Shown here piece by piece: positions 48,782 to 57,506 of a DNA stretch of 64,000 nt. A model generated the notes under the pieces. That model was not told the DNA's origin and searched no databases. It saw only the letters and a program-made list of their open reading frames with translations. The DNA comes from an uncultured Oscillospiraceae bacterium. GTDB taxonomy: Bacteria; Bacillota; Clostridia; Oscillospirales; Ruminococcaceae. Each line of letters begins with the position of its first letter. Position 1 is the stretch's first letter. The stretch lies in the NCBI GenBank assembly GCA_910588145.1, contig CAJUPO010000001.1, positions 1-64,000 on the forward strand, given 5' to 3'. The position numbers were made by a program, and so were the translations under genes.

Positions 48782-50065
48782 TTAAATTGATTTAAAATAA
48801 TATTCATATTCAAACTCATGCTTATCTTCTGCCATTTCATATTTTGTAACAGTATACTGAAGATGTCTGAAAACAGCGTCATATATTTCAGGGGACAAAT
48901 TTTCTTTTACGAAATCACTGCTTTTTGCAAGTGTAATTGCCTCATCAAGAGTTGACGGAAGCTCATCGAAATTTGTTTTAGCAGCGTCCTTAAATGTTTC
49001 AGCATTAAGGGTCAGATTTTTATTAATACCTTCGAATCCTGCTGCAAGAAGGAGCTTAAAAGCTATATAAGGATTGCATGTTGCGTCAGCTGAGCGTATT
49101 TCTATCCTTGGATGGTTTCCGGCAGTGTAGGGTATACGTATAAGCTGGGCTCTGTTTTCAAAGGACCAGTTAACATATTTAGGAGCAAAATTTTCTCCAA
49201 GACGTTTATAAGAATTGGTTATTGGATTTAGAAAGCAGGTTATTTCACGGATTCTGTTCAAGATCCCTGCGATAAACTGGCTGCCCTTTTCGGTAAGATT
49301 TTCATAGGAAAAAATAGGCTTACCGTTATGATTTACAGAAATGTTTATATGAAGCCCGCTGCCGAACTGATTCGAGATTGGTTTTGGCATGAATGAAGCA
49401 AAAAGTCCATTTTGAGCGGCAACATTTTTAACAACAGTTTTATAGTATACCATATTGTCAGCAGATGTAAGGGTATCGCTTCGTTTAAAGTCGATTTCAT
49501 TCTGTCCGGGACCATGGGTATGGCGTGAGCTTTGCGGATTAAAACCCATTTCTTCAAGGGAAAGGCAGATTTCACGTCTTACATTTTCACATTTATCCAG
49601 CGGCGCTATGTCAAGGTAGCCGGCATGATCGTGAGGAATTTTTGTAGGTTCACCTTCATTATCTGTATTAAAAAGATAAAATTCACATTTTGTGCCTACT
49701 TCGCAGGTATATCCGCTGCGTTTCATACTGCTTATATATGATTCAAGCTCATTTCTGAGATCGCCTTTATATGGCGTACCGTCTATGCACATTATGTTAC
49801 AGAAAAATCTGATAACTCTTCCGGTTTTAGGACGCCATGGAAGTACAGACAATGTAGAAATATCAGGTACTAAAAGCAGATCTTCGTGGCATCCGGCAAG
49901 CGTAGTTGCGTCGAACGGGATACCGTGTTCAAAAGCACGTGAGAGTTCTCCCGGCATAATCGCAATGTTTTTAAGCTGACCGTAAATGTCAGTAAAAGTA
50001 AGCCTTATAAATTTAACGTCATTTTCCTCAACAAAGCTTAAGATTTCTTTTGGAGAATAATTCAT
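48782..50065 (-). CDS. glnA: Glutamine synthetase (type I)
   Basis: Makes glutamine from glutamate, ammonia and ATP. The 427-residue protein has F-T-D-I-Y-G-Q-L-K near the start, the metal-site C-E-F-Y-L-F region (about 127), N-E-I-D-F (about 188), G-S-G-L-H-I-N-I-S (about 237), and S-Y-K-R-L-G (about 287). No adenylylation loop Tyr is obvious, as expected for the GSI-alpha type of Firmicutes. GGAG precedes the ATG. It is first in a unit with the ANTAR regulator and divergent from the ammonium transporter gene. Confidence 0.93.
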   Translation of the reverse strand: MNYSPKEILSFVEENDVKFIRLTFTDIYGQLKNIAIMPGELSRAFEHGIPFDATTLAGCHEDLLLVPDISTLSVLPWRPKTGRVIRFFCNIMCIDGTPYKGDLRNELESYISSMKRSGYTCEVGTKCEFYLFNTDNEGEPTKIPHDHAGYLDIAPLDKCENVRREICLSLEEMGFNPQSSRHTHGPGQNEIDFKRSDTLTSADNMVYYKTVVKNVAAQNGLFASFMPKPISNQFGSGLHINISVNHNGKPIFSYENLTEKGSQFIAGILNRIREITCFLNPITNSYKRLGENFAPKYVNWSFENRAQLIRIPYTAGNHPRIEIRSADATCNPYIAFKLLLAAGFEGINKNLTLNAETFKDAAKTNFDELPSTLDEAITLAKSSDFVKENLSPEIYDAVFRHLQYTVTKYEMAEDKHEFEYEYYFKSI

Positions 50066-50109
50066 TGATACACGCTCCGTTCATAAATAAAGATTGAAAT
50101 TTACTTTTT

Positions 50110-50138
50110 ATTATACAATATTTTTCAGTTTTTGTAAA
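50110..50138 (-). promoter_or_regulatory. Promoter of glnA
   Basis: On minus: TTTACA (50138-50133), 17 bp, TATAAT (50115-50110). The leader to the glnA ATG is only about 38 nt, with no terminator inside. Confidence 0.7.
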
Positions 50139-50257
50139 GTATGTATAGCCATAAAAATATTTGGGTAAATTTTAAGATAAAAGAGGTAAACATAAAAATT
50201 GTTAAAATTAGATAAAATTCTGCAATAATAATTAGTATTTATTTATCCTGAAAGCTA

Positions 50258-50286
50258 TTGACATTTCCATGCATTTGGTATATACT
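50258..50286 (+). promoter_or_regulatory. Promoter of the Amt-PII gene
   Basis: TTGACA (50258-50263), 17 bp, TATACT (50281-50286). Transcription starts around 50292, giving a 110-nt leader. Confidence 0.8.
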
Positions 50287-50297
50287 AAGTACATGGA

Positions 50298-50355
50298 CAG
50301 CAAAGGTGCTGAGAAAGTTATTCCAGAAATGGATTGCTTTTTCAGTACCTTTTTT
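50298..50355 (+). terminator. Leader terminator with overlapping ANTAR-type hairpin
   Basis: A 16-bp stem (50302-50317 with 50337-50352, two G-U) followed by T forms a terminator before the Amt-PII gene. Overlapping its 5' arm is CAGC-AAAGGT-GCTG (50298-50311), a 4-bp stem with a six-base loop having A at 1 and G at 4, the pattern recognised by ANTAR proteins. The two structures exclude each other. A second hexaloop hairpin was not found. Confidence 0.7.
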
Positions 50356-50400
50356 GCATTTGCCGGCAAGCTTGTCATAAAGTATTGGAGGATGATTTTT

Positions 50401-52104
50401 ATGGAAGAACTATATGGTGTATGGTTTTTGATCGGGGCTGCACTGGTATTCTTTATGCAGTGCGGATTTGCAATGGTGGAAACAGGGTTTACCAGAGCAA
50501 AAAATGCCGGCAATATTATAATGAAAAATCTGATGGATTTCTGTATTGGTACTGTTGTTTTTATTCTTATTGGTTACGGTCTGCTTCTGGGTACTGATGT
50601 TGCGGGACTAATCGGAAAGCCTGGATTTGATATTTTTACAAATTATCAGGATTTTGACTGGTCAGGGTTTGTATTTAATCTTGTTTTCTGTGCTACAACG
50701 GCGACAATTGTTTCGGGAGCAATGGCAGAAAGAACAAAGTTCATTTCTTACTGTATTTACTCAGCAGTAATTTCTGCTCTAATTTATCCGATTGAAGCAC
50801 ACTGGATCTGGGGCGGAGGTTGGCTTTCACAGTGGGGATTTCATGACTTTGCCGGTTCATGTGCAATTCATATGGTGGGCGGTGTTTCTGCTCTTATCGG
50901 CGCTAAGATTCTTGGTCCTCGTATCGGAAAATTTAAAACTGATGATAAAGGCAAGGTTATCAAGGTTCGTGCTATTCCCGGACATTCACTTACTCTCGGA
51001 GCGCTCGGCTGTTTTATTCTTTGGTTCGGTTGGTATGGCTTTAACGGCGCCGCTGCCACATCGTTAGGACAGCTTGGTTCAATATTTGTGACTACAACAA
51101 TTTCACCAGCTATTGCTACTGTTGTATGCATGGTTTTCACATGGCTCAAATACGGAAAGCCCGATGTTTCAATGTCCCTTAATGCTTCTTTGGCAGGTCT
51201 TGTAGGAATTACGGCAGGCTGTGATGTTATGAATGCTGCTGGAGCCGTTGCTGTAGGTATTGTATCAGGTTTCCTTGTGCCCTTTGGCGTATGGCTTTTA
51301 GATCATAAGCTTCATATTGATGATCCGGTAGGCGCAGTTGCAGTACATATGATGAACGGTATATGGGGAACACTTGCAGTAGGTTTATTTGCAACAACTA
51401 CTGTGCCGGGAAATGATTCACTTAACGGACTGTTTTATGGCGGCGGAGCCGAGCTTCTCGGCAAGCAGTGCACCGGTATCGGCGCAGTTGCAGCATGGAC
51501 TGCTGCTGCAATTACCATAACATTTTTGGCAATCAAATATACAATTGGACTAAGAGCTTCTAAGGAAGAAGAAATTATCGGTCTGGACGCAACAGAACAT
51601 AACCTTCCGTCAAGCTATGCGGACTTTATGCCTGTTCCGGAAAAGCATTCTGGTATTACAGTTTCAACTTCAAAGCGTTTACCTGTTTCCAAGGCTGTAA
51701 CTGTTACTGATGTTTCTGCTAAGACTTCAGATGGTTCACCAAAGCTTACAAAGCTGTCTATTATTCTTAAGCCGGAAAAGCTTGAAGCGTTGCAGAATGC
51801 GTTTAATGAGATCGGCGTTCGCGGCATAACAATTACCAACGTAATGGGGTATGGTACTCAGATGGGTCAAAAGACTTATTACCGAGGCGTTGAACGTGAA
51901 GATATTCAGCTTCGTCCTAAAGTTAAAGCAGAAGTTGTGGTTTCTAAGGTGCCTGTTGATGATGTTATAAATGCAGCTAAGAAAGCGTTGTATACAGGCA
52001 ATATCGGAGACGGAAAGATATTTGTTTTCGATGTAGAGAATGCTGTTAAGATAAGAACCGGTGAAGTGGGATATGACGCTTTACAGGGGGAAGAGGATAA
52101 CTGA
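50401..52104 (+). CDS. Ammonium transporter fused to a PII signalling domain
   Basis: A 568-residue protein. Residues about 1-430 are an Amt channel with eleven hydrophobic segments and F-M-Q-C-G-F-A-M-V-E-T-G (about 19-30), H-W-I-W-G-G-G-W-L (about 131-139), and G-P-R-I-G-K. After a linker, about 455-560 is a PII (GlnB/GlnK) domain: L-T-K-L-S-I-I-L-K-P-E-K at its start, a T-loop with G-Q-K-T-Y-Y-R-G-V-E, and G-D-G-K-I-F-V-F. Normally PII is separate and plugs the channel when nitrogen is ample; fusion keeps it in place. Start at 50401 follows GGAGG. The leader carries an ANTAR-type terminator switch. Confidence 0.93.
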   Translation: MEELYGVWFLIGAALVFFMQCGFAMVETGFTRAKNAGNIIMKNLMDFCIGTVVFILIGYGLLLGTDVAGLIGKPGFDIFTNYQDFDWSGFVFNLVFCATTATIVSGAMAERTKFISYCIYSAVISALIYPIEAHWIWGGGWLSQWGFHDFAGSCAIHMVGGVSALIGAKILGPRIGKFKTDDKGKVIKVRAIPGHSLTLGALGCFILWFGWYGFNGAAATSLGQLGSIFVTTTISPAIATVVCMVFTWLKYGKPDVSMSLNASLAGLVGITAGCDVMNAAGAVAVGIVSGFLVPFGVWLLDHKLHIDDPVGAVAVHMMNGIWGTLAVGLFATTTVPGNDSLNGLFYGGGAELLGKQCTGIGAVAAWTAAAITITFLAIKYTIGLRASKEEEIIGLDATEHNLPSSYADFMPVPEKHSGITVSTSKRLPVSKAVTVTDVSAKTSDGSPKLTKLSIILKPEKLEALQNAFNEIGVRGITITNVMGYGTQMGQKTYYRGVEREDIQLRPKVKAEVVVSKVPVDDVINAAKKALYTGNIGDGKIFVFDVENAVKIRTGEVGYDALQGEEDN

Positions 52105-52145
52105 AAAATATAATTTATAATTTTGCTCTCCAGTATATATAAATG

Positions 52146-52179
52146 AAAAAGGTTTTCTGATAATCAGAAAACCTTTTTT
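52146..52179. terminator. Bidirectional terminator
   Basis: AAAAAGGTTTTCTGA (52146-52160) with TCAGAAAACCTTTTT (52164-52178), perfect 15 bp, loop TAA. Serves the Amt-PII gene and the converging DUF4190-like gene. Confidence 0.92.
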
Positions 52180-52181
52180 CT

Positions 52182-52922
52182 TTAGTAAATTGAGTCATCA
52201 AAGTTATTGAAAAAATCATAATTATCCTTTTGATAATTATAGTTATCAAAATCAAATTCAGAATTATCGTTTGAACGATGTTTGTCATAATAATGATCAT
52301 CATAATCTTCTACAAAATTATCATAGAAATATTCTTCAAATCCGCCGTCATACATATAGTCAAACACTTCGCCCCATTCACCCTCATCATATTTCTTAAG
52401 ATAGTCGGGAAGCTCACCTGTTTTTATATATTCTTCAGCAACTTCTTTTTCATTTACTTCTGTTTTTATAAGATCTCTATAAAAACCACCAAATTCAAAA
52501 ACAATTCTGCCGGCAGATAAAGCAATTATTAAAGACAGTACAATGCTTACGGAAGATGTAGCAACACCTGCGACAGCCATACCTGTTCCGCCACGCTTCT
52601 TTGAAACTAACGAAGCTATGCCAAGAACAAAAGCAATTATTGCCAATATAAAATGTGTAATAGTCAGACAGCAGGTAAAGATACTGACAATACCGAGTAC
52701 CATTGAGGCAATAGCAAAGCCTTTTTTATTTTGTTGCGGCATAGGCGCTCCAATATTTCCATTATTGTAATAGTTACCGTTATCATTTACATTGCTGCTG
52801 TAATAATTTGTACTTGATGAATAATCGGTTGTATTTCCATAATTCATGTATTCAGGGACATCAGAATAGTAAGGGTTATGTCCATATCCATTTCCGTTTT
52901 CAGGAGTATTGTTTTCGTTCAT
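52182..52922 (-). CDS. DUF4190-like membrane protein
   Basis: A 246-residue protein: an Asn/Tyr/Ser-rich disordered N-terminus (about 1-80), two hydrophobic helices (about 86-135) with A-I-A-S-M-V-L-G-I-V-S-I and A-F-V-L-G-I-A-S-L as in DUF4190, a third segment (about 140-165), and a very acidic, Tyr- and Asp-rich C-terminus with low-complexity D/N/Y repeats. Start at 52922 follows AGGAAA. Function unknown; similar proteins are often envelope-associated in Firmicutes. Confidence 0.75.
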   Translation of the reverse strand: MNENNTPENGNGYGHNPYYSDVPEYMNYGNTTDYSSSTNYYSSNVNDNGNYYNNGNIGAPMPQQNKKGFAIASMVLGIVSIFTCCLTITHFILAIIAFVLGIASLVSKKRGGTGMAVAGVATSSVSIVLSLIIALSAGRIVFEFGGFYRDLIKTEVNEKEVAEEYIKTGELPDYLKKYDEGEWGEVFDYMYDGGFEEYFYDNFVEDYDDHYYDKHRSNDNSEFDFDNYNYQKDNYDFFNNFDDSIY

Positions 52923-52958
52923 AATTTTCCTTTCTGCAATAAACTGCGTCACCAGACA

Positions 52959-53906
52959 TTAAACGCCTGCTTGCCATTCCCAGTTTCTGAGTTCGAGTTC
53001 CGTCAGATCATACGGTGTAGATTGATATATACAATAATTCAGCCAATTAGAGAACATTAGATTTGCATGACATCCCCAGCTGAAATGCGGTTCCTTTTCC
53101 GGGTTATTTTCCGGAAAGTAATTGCAGGGCACATCTATTTCCAGACCCTTTTCAATATCTCTCAGGTATTCTTCAGCAAGAGTATTTCTGTCATATTCTG
53201 AATGACCGGTGATAAAGTATTGTCTTCCGTTTTTATTAGCAGCAATATATACGCCTGCGTCAGGAGATGAAGCAAGAATCTGCAAATTTTCATCTGATTC
53301 AATGTCACTTCGTTCAATGGTTGTATGTCTTGAATGCGGAACCATAAAAATATCGTCAAAGCCTTTAAGAAGCTGTGAATTATTATATTCAATTTTATGC
53401 TCAAATACGCCGAAAAGTTTTTTGGGAAGAAGCTTTTTTTGAATCCCGAAATGATAGTAAAGACCAGCCTGAGCGCCCCAGCAGATATGAAGTGTTGAGA
53501 ATACGTTATGTTTCGACCACTCCATAATACTGCAAATTTCTTCCCAGTAATCTACCTCTTCAAATTCAAGCTGTTCCACTGGTGCACCAGTAATAATCAT
53601 TCCGTCATATTTATTGTTTTTAACATTTTCAAAGGTAGTATAAAAATTACTTAAATGATTTTCAGGAGTATTTTTGGAAATATGTGAAGCAAGATTCAGC
53701 AGCTCAATATCTACCTGAAGGGGCGTATTACTAAGCAGCCTCATAAGCTGTGTTTCGGTTTCAATTTTTTTCGGCATTATATTAAGTATAATAATTTTGA
53801 GCGGACGTATATCCTGATGCTCCGCTCTCTCTTTTGACATTACAAAAATATTTTCATTTTGCAAACTTTTATAAGCCGGAAGCTCATGGTGAATTCTTAT
53901 AGGCAT
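52959..53906 (-). CDS. metA: Homoserine O-acyltransferase (MetA; probably acetyl type)
   Basis: Activates homoserine for methionine synthesis. The 315-residue protein shows I-L-N-I-M-P-K-K-I-E-T-E (about 46-57), the catalytic cysteine in L-H-I-C-W-G-A-Q-A (about 142), L-F-G-V-F-E-H-K, and G-H-S-E-Y-D. In G-A-P-V-E the residue matching E. coli Gly111 is Glu, which published work on MetA links to acetyl-CoA use. AGGAGG supports the ATG. It follows a terminator-like hairpin at 53931-53957. No SAM riboswitch is visible in the short upstream gap. Confidence 0.93.
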   Translation of the reverse strand: MPIRIHHELPAYKSLQNENIFVMSKERAEHQDIRPLKIIILNIMPKKIETETQLMRLLSNTPLQVDIELLNLASHISKNTPENHLSNFYTTFENVKNNKYDGMIITGAPVEQLEFEEVDYWEEICSIMEWSKHNVFSTLHICWGAQAGLYYHFGIQKKLLPKKLFGVFEHKIEYNNSQLLKGFDDIFMVPHSRHTTIERSDIESDENLQILASSPDAGVYIAANKNGRQYFITGHSEYDRNTLAEEYLRDIEKGLEIDVPCNYFPENNPEKEPHFSWGCHANLMFSNWLNYCIYQSTPYDLTELELRNWEWQAGV

Positions 53907-53930
53907 TTTCCCGCCTCCTACAAATAAACT

Positions 53931-53957
53931 AAAAGGCGAACATATGTCCGCCCTTAT
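53931..53957 (-). terminator. Hairpin between the carboxyltransferase gene and metA
   Basis: AAGGCG (53932 on) and CGCCCTT form an imperfect stem of 9-10 pairs around ACATATGT. On minus it is followed by TTTTAG, so a modest terminator after the 5S-like gene. Confidence 0.55.
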
Positions 53958-53972
53958 TTTTTCTTTAAAGCA

Positions 53973-55370
53973 TTATACCGGATGAATCTGTTTTTCAGTA
54001 TCCGAATGTTTTCCGTCTATACCGTACTTACTGTTTCTTCTGTTTTCAAAGAATTTAACTGCAACCTGACCGAACTGTGCATAGCTGAGTACGTCTTCTT
54101 CCTGTTCAGTCCATTCTGCGCATTCTTTCTTAAGCTTATCAAGCTCAGGTTCAAGAAGATCAGCCGGACGGCATTCGATAGCCTGTTCGTCGCCGATAAT
54201 CTTTTTTCTAAATTCAGGATCAATAGGAACAGGTGTTTTACCATATTCACCCTTAACGATTCCCTTAAATTCCTTAGTAACCATCTTGTAGCGTTCACCC
54301 ATAATTACATTGAAAACGGCCTGTGTTCCGACAATTTGTGATGATGGTGTTACAAGCGGAGGATAACCGGCGTCTTTTCTTACTCTCGGAACTTCTTTTA
54401 AAACTTCTTCGAGCTGATCTTCTTTGCCTGCCTGTTTAAGCTGTGAAAGAAGGTTAGAAAGCATTCCGCCGGGAACCTGATAAATAAGTGCATTTGCGTC
54501 AACAGCGAGCATTTTAGGATCAAGAAGACCGCTGTCGATATACTTCTGTCTAAGCTGCATAAAATAATCTCTGATTTCAGTAAGAAGGACCAGGTCAAGG
54601 CCTGTATCGTATTCAGTGCCCTGAAGTGCAGCTACCATAGATTCAGTAGGTGCATGAGATGTTCCAAGAGCAAGAGGAGACATCGCAGTATCAATTACAT
54701 CTACGCCTGCTTCTACGGCTTTAAGCATGCACATTGAAGCAAGTCCTGAGGTATAATGAGTATGAAGCTGAACCGGAATCTTAACAGCAGATTTAACAGC
54801 TCTTACAAGCTTTTCGGTTTCATAAGGAGTCAGAAGCGCAGCCATATCCTTAATACAGATGGAGTCAGCCCCTGCATTTTCAGCCTGCTTCGCATAATTG
54901 ATATAATAATCAGTTGTAAATACTTCTCCCAGTGTATAAGACATAGCCACCTGGGTATGAGCGCCTTCTTTTTTAGCTGCTTTAATAGCAGTTTCAAGAT
55001 TTCTTGTATCGTTAAGAGCGTCAAATATTCTGATTATATCTATACCGTTAGCAACAGATTTCTGTACAAAATATTCAAGTACATCGTCAGCATAATGACG
55101 GTATCCAAGCATATTTTGTCCTCTGAAAAGCATCTGAAGCTTTGAATTAGGAAGATTCTTTCTGAGTATTCTAAGTCTTTCCCACGGATCTTCATTTAAA
55201 AATCTGAGACAAGAATCAAAAGTAGCTCCGCCCCAGCATTCAATTGAATGATAGCCGACCTTATCCATCAGCGGAAGAATAGGGAGCATCTCGTCCATAG
55301 TCATACGTGTTGCAATAAGTGACTGATGAGCGTCACGCAATACGGTTTCAGTAATTTTAACCTTAGCCAT
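53973..55370 (-). CDS. Carboxyltransferase, oxaloacetate decarboxylase alpha / transcarboxylase 5S type
   Basis: About 465 residues with the pyruvate/oxaloacetate carboxyltransferase fold: T-V-L-R-D-A-H-Q-S-L (about 7-16), G-G-A-T-F-D (about 48), the catalytic lysine in I-C-I-K-D-M-A (about 175), metal histidines in Q-L-H-T-H-Y-T (about 204), and a PYC/OADA domain to about 440. The biotin domain found in OadA is missing; a separate biotin protein lies 56 bp upstream. With that and the CoA carboxyltransferase gene it matches the 5S subunit of a transcarboxylase. Start is uncertain (ATG 55370 or GTG 55376); no strong ribosome site is seen. Confidence 0.88.
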   Translation of the reverse strand: MAKVKITETVLRDAHQSLIATRMTMDEMLPILPLMDKVGYHSIECWGGATFDSCLRFLNEDPWERLRILRKNLPNSKLQMLFRGQNMLGYRHYADDVLEYFVQKSVANGIDIIRIFDALNDTRNLETAIKAAKKEGAHTQVAMSYTLGEVFTTDYYINYAKQAENAGADSICIKDMAALLTPYETEKLVRAVKSAVKIPVQLHTHYTSGLASMCMLKAVEAGVDVIDTAMSPLALGTSHAPTESMVAALQGTEYDTGLDLVLLTEIRDYFMQLRQKYIDSGLLDPKMLAVDANALIYQVPGGMLSNLLSQLKQAGKEDQLEEVLKEVPRVRKDAGYPPLVTPSSQIVGTQAVFNVIMGERYKMVTKEFKGIVKGEYGKTPVPIDPEFRKKIIGDEQAIECRPADLLEPELDKLKKECAEWTEQEEDVLSYAQFGQVAVKFFENRRNSKYGIDGKHSDTEKQIHPV

Positions 55371-55426
55371 AACCACACTATGTTTTACATAAAGGCTGTA
55401 AAACTTCCCTTTCTATAATTTTATGA

Positions 55427-55786
55427 TTACTGAATTGTTGCAAGAGTATCGCCGGAATTTACCGTATCACCCTTCTTTGCAAGAACGCTTGTAATCTTTC
55501 CGTCACATGAAGCAACAATATCGTTTTCCATTTTCATTGCCTCAAGGATCATAATGACCTGTCCCTTAGCAACTGTATCTCCTGCCGAAACCTTAACGTC
55601 GAGAACTGTTCCCGGCATCGGAGCAGTAACTTTTTCGCCTGCGCCTGCTGCTGGTGCAGCCGCCGGAGCGGCAGGTGCAGGTGCTGATACTGGAGCCGGA
55701 GCAGCAGCGGCAGCGGTTGAAGCGTCTACTTCCTCAACTGCGACATCATAAGCCTTGCCGTTTACTGTAATATTGAATCTTTTCAT
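55427..55786 (-). CDS. Biotin carboxyl carrier protein (1.3S type)
   Basis: A 119-residue protein with an N-terminal M-K-R-F-N-I-T-V-N-G-K-A-Y, a long Ala/Pro linker (about 27-50), and a biotinyl domain with the biotin lysine in E-A-M-K-M-E-N (about 86). It carries the carboxyl group between the two carboxyltransferase subunits. GGTGG sets the start at 55786 over an in-frame upstream start. Its place between the 12S- and 5S-like genes fits transcarboxylase organisation. Confidence 0.92.
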   Translation of the reverse strand: MKRFNITVNGKAYDVAVEEVDASTAAAAAPAPVSAPAPAAPAAAPAAGAGEKVTAPMPGTVLDVKVSAGDTVAKGQVIMILEAMKMENDIVASCDGKITSVLAKKGDTVNSGDTLATIQ

Positions 55787-55814
55787 TTTATTAACCACCA
55801 ATCTTTTATTTTAA

Positions 55815-57161
55815 TCAGAACGGAATATTATTATGCTTTTTAGGAAGCTTCTGAACACGCTTTCCTGAAAGTATATCAAAAGCTGACATAACAGCTTTTC
55901 TTGTATCAGCAGAGCTGATAATTTCGTCAATATAATTGCCTTCTGCTGCTGAAGCCGCGCTTGCAAGAGACGCTTCATATTCAGCGGTAAGCTCTTTTCT
56001 TTTAGCCTCAAGGTTTTCAGCGCCGCGCAGTTTATCATGCCATAAAAATTCTACTGCTGTTTCTGATGCAAAAGGAGAGATAACAGCGTTTTCCCATGCA
56101 AAGGTAAAGTCAGAGCCTGAGCTGCTGCCTGCAACAGCAGTAAATACCGGACCAGAAGATTTGCCGGTTACAACAGAAATTTTAACTGTTGTTGCTTCAG
56201 CATAGCTGTTTGCAAGAAGTGTCATTGCCTTGATTCCTGATATGGTATTCCCGTCGGCAAAACCTTCTGTATCGACAAAGGTTACAACAGGAATTGAAAA
56301 AGCGTCGCAGGTGCGCATAAAACGTGCAAGCTTAGCGCAATCGTCAGCAGTCAGCTTTTCCTTAGATTTATTTGTAGCGGCAATACCAGCGGCAGTACCG
56401 CCGATTGAAGCAAGAGCCGTATATGCAGAAGTTCCGTATTCGCTGCCGATTTCAATAATGCTGTCTGCGTCAGCAACAGAGCCTGTCAGTGATTCAAGAT
56501 CACTGGCTGGCGCTGTACCGCTTTCATTGTATTCAAACATAGGGACAGCAGATAGATTATTAACAGGAAGAAGATTGATAAGCTCTCTTGCTTTATCGAG
56601 GGCTGATTTATCGTCATTGCATAAGAGTGAAGCAAGACCGGCTTCAGCTGCCTTTTGCGCAGTACCTGGATTATCATTGCTGCAAGGCGCCATAAAGAGC
56701 TCGCTTTCTTTAGTCATAATGACGAAATCGGAAGAACAAGCGATAAGCGCCGCACTGCCGGCACAAGTTCCTGTTATGACAGAGATTTGAGGAACAACAC
56801 CAGAAACCTTTGAAGCAGCTTCTATTATTTTTCCGTACGCTGCCAAAGAAGCGGCTGTTCCGTCAACATATGCGCCGTTGGAGTCATGTATACCAACTAT
56901 CGGAGCACCTGTTTTTGCGGCAAGTTCATAAAGCTTGGTTATTTTTTCAGCCTGTTTTATGCCCATAGCCGCACTGTTAACTGTTTTGTCCTGAGAATAT
57001 GCATAAACAGCGTTTCCATTAACATAGCCGTAAGCGGTAACAACACCTGTAAGTGCGTCCTTTTCCCTTACCATTGAATTAATTTCACTGTAAATACCGT
57101 CATCAAATAAAAGAGCGAGTCTTTCTCTTGCAGGACTGTTTGCATTCTTATCAATCTGCAT
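55815..57161 (-). CDS. Acyl-CoA carboxyltransferase (MmdA / transcarboxylase 12S-like), divergent
   Basis: A 448-residue crotonase-fold carboxyltransferase: R-E-R-L-A-L-L-F-D-D-G near the start, G-A-P-I-V-G-I-H-D-S-N-G-A (about 86-98), V-P-Q-I-S-V-I-T-G-T-C-A-G, a second half with F-V-D-T-E-G-F, and the usual end L-P-K-K-H-N-N-I-P-F. It is about 60 residues shorter than MmdA (about 510), and the D-S-G-G-A-R carboxybiotin motif reads D-S-N-G-A-Y, so substrate range may differ. GGAAGGAA supports the ATG. It starts the three-gene unit; no Na+-pump beta subunit or biotin carboxylase is present. Confidence 0.82.
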   Translation of the reverse strand: MQIDKNANSPARERLALLFDDGIYSEINSMVREKDALTGVVTAYGYVNGNAVYAYSQDKTVNSAAMGIKQAEKITKLYELAAKTGAPIVGIHDSNGAYVDGTAASLAAYGKIIEAASKVSGVVPQISVITGTCAGSAALIACSSDFVIMTKESELFMAPCSNDNPGTAQKAAEAGLASLLCNDDKSALDKARELINLLPVNNLSAVPMFEYNESGTAPASDLESLTGSVADADSIIEIGSEYGTSAYTALASIGGTAAGIAATNKSKEKLTADDCAKLARFMRTCDAFSIPVVTFVDTEGFADGNTISGIKAMTLLANSYAEATTVKISVVTGKSSGPVFTAVAGSSSGSDFTFAWENAVISPFASETAVEFLWHDKLRGAENLEAKRKELTAEYEASLASAASAAEGNYIDEIISSADTRKAVMSAFDILSGKRVQKLPKKHNNIPF

Positions 57162-57506
57162 ACTATCGTTCCTTCCTGGTCCGGCCTTTCAGCCGTTTCT
57201 AATTTAAATAAATTTCCACATCAGGTGTGAAAAGTAATGTATAAAATTATCAAAATGCAATTTATATGCAAATCATCATATCCATATACGTTTTTATTAT
57301 ACTACTTTTTAAGAATTAAAGCAAGTATTTATTACAATATTTTGTATATTTAATTACATATGTAGTTTTCCTTATTTTAATTAATATAATACCATTTTGA
57401 CGAAGAAAAAATACTAAAATAAAGAATGCCCGGATTTACCGGACATTCTGTTTTATAATAAGGTAAAAGGAAAATGAAGATGCAATCATGAATAAGGCAA
57501 TCAGTA
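57162..57506. other. Intergenic region upstream of the carboxyltransferase unit
   Basis: 345 bp. It contains a minus-strand promoter for the carboxyltransferase genes (TTGCTT at 57324-57319, 17 bp, TATAAT at 57301-57296) and the terminator of the deacetylase gene at 57423-57449. Nothing else is recognisable. Confidence 0.6.
57423..57449 (-). terminator. Terminator after the polysaccharide deacetylase gene
   Basis: AGAATG-C-CCGG pairs with CCGG-A-CATTCT (one mismatch), 5-nt loop, followed on minus by TTTATTTT. Confidence 0.75.

Noticed and set aside
56230..56790. 186-residue plus-strand frame antisense to the 12S-like gene
   Set aside because: Shadow of an alanine/serine-rich coding region; no start signal or recognisable domain.
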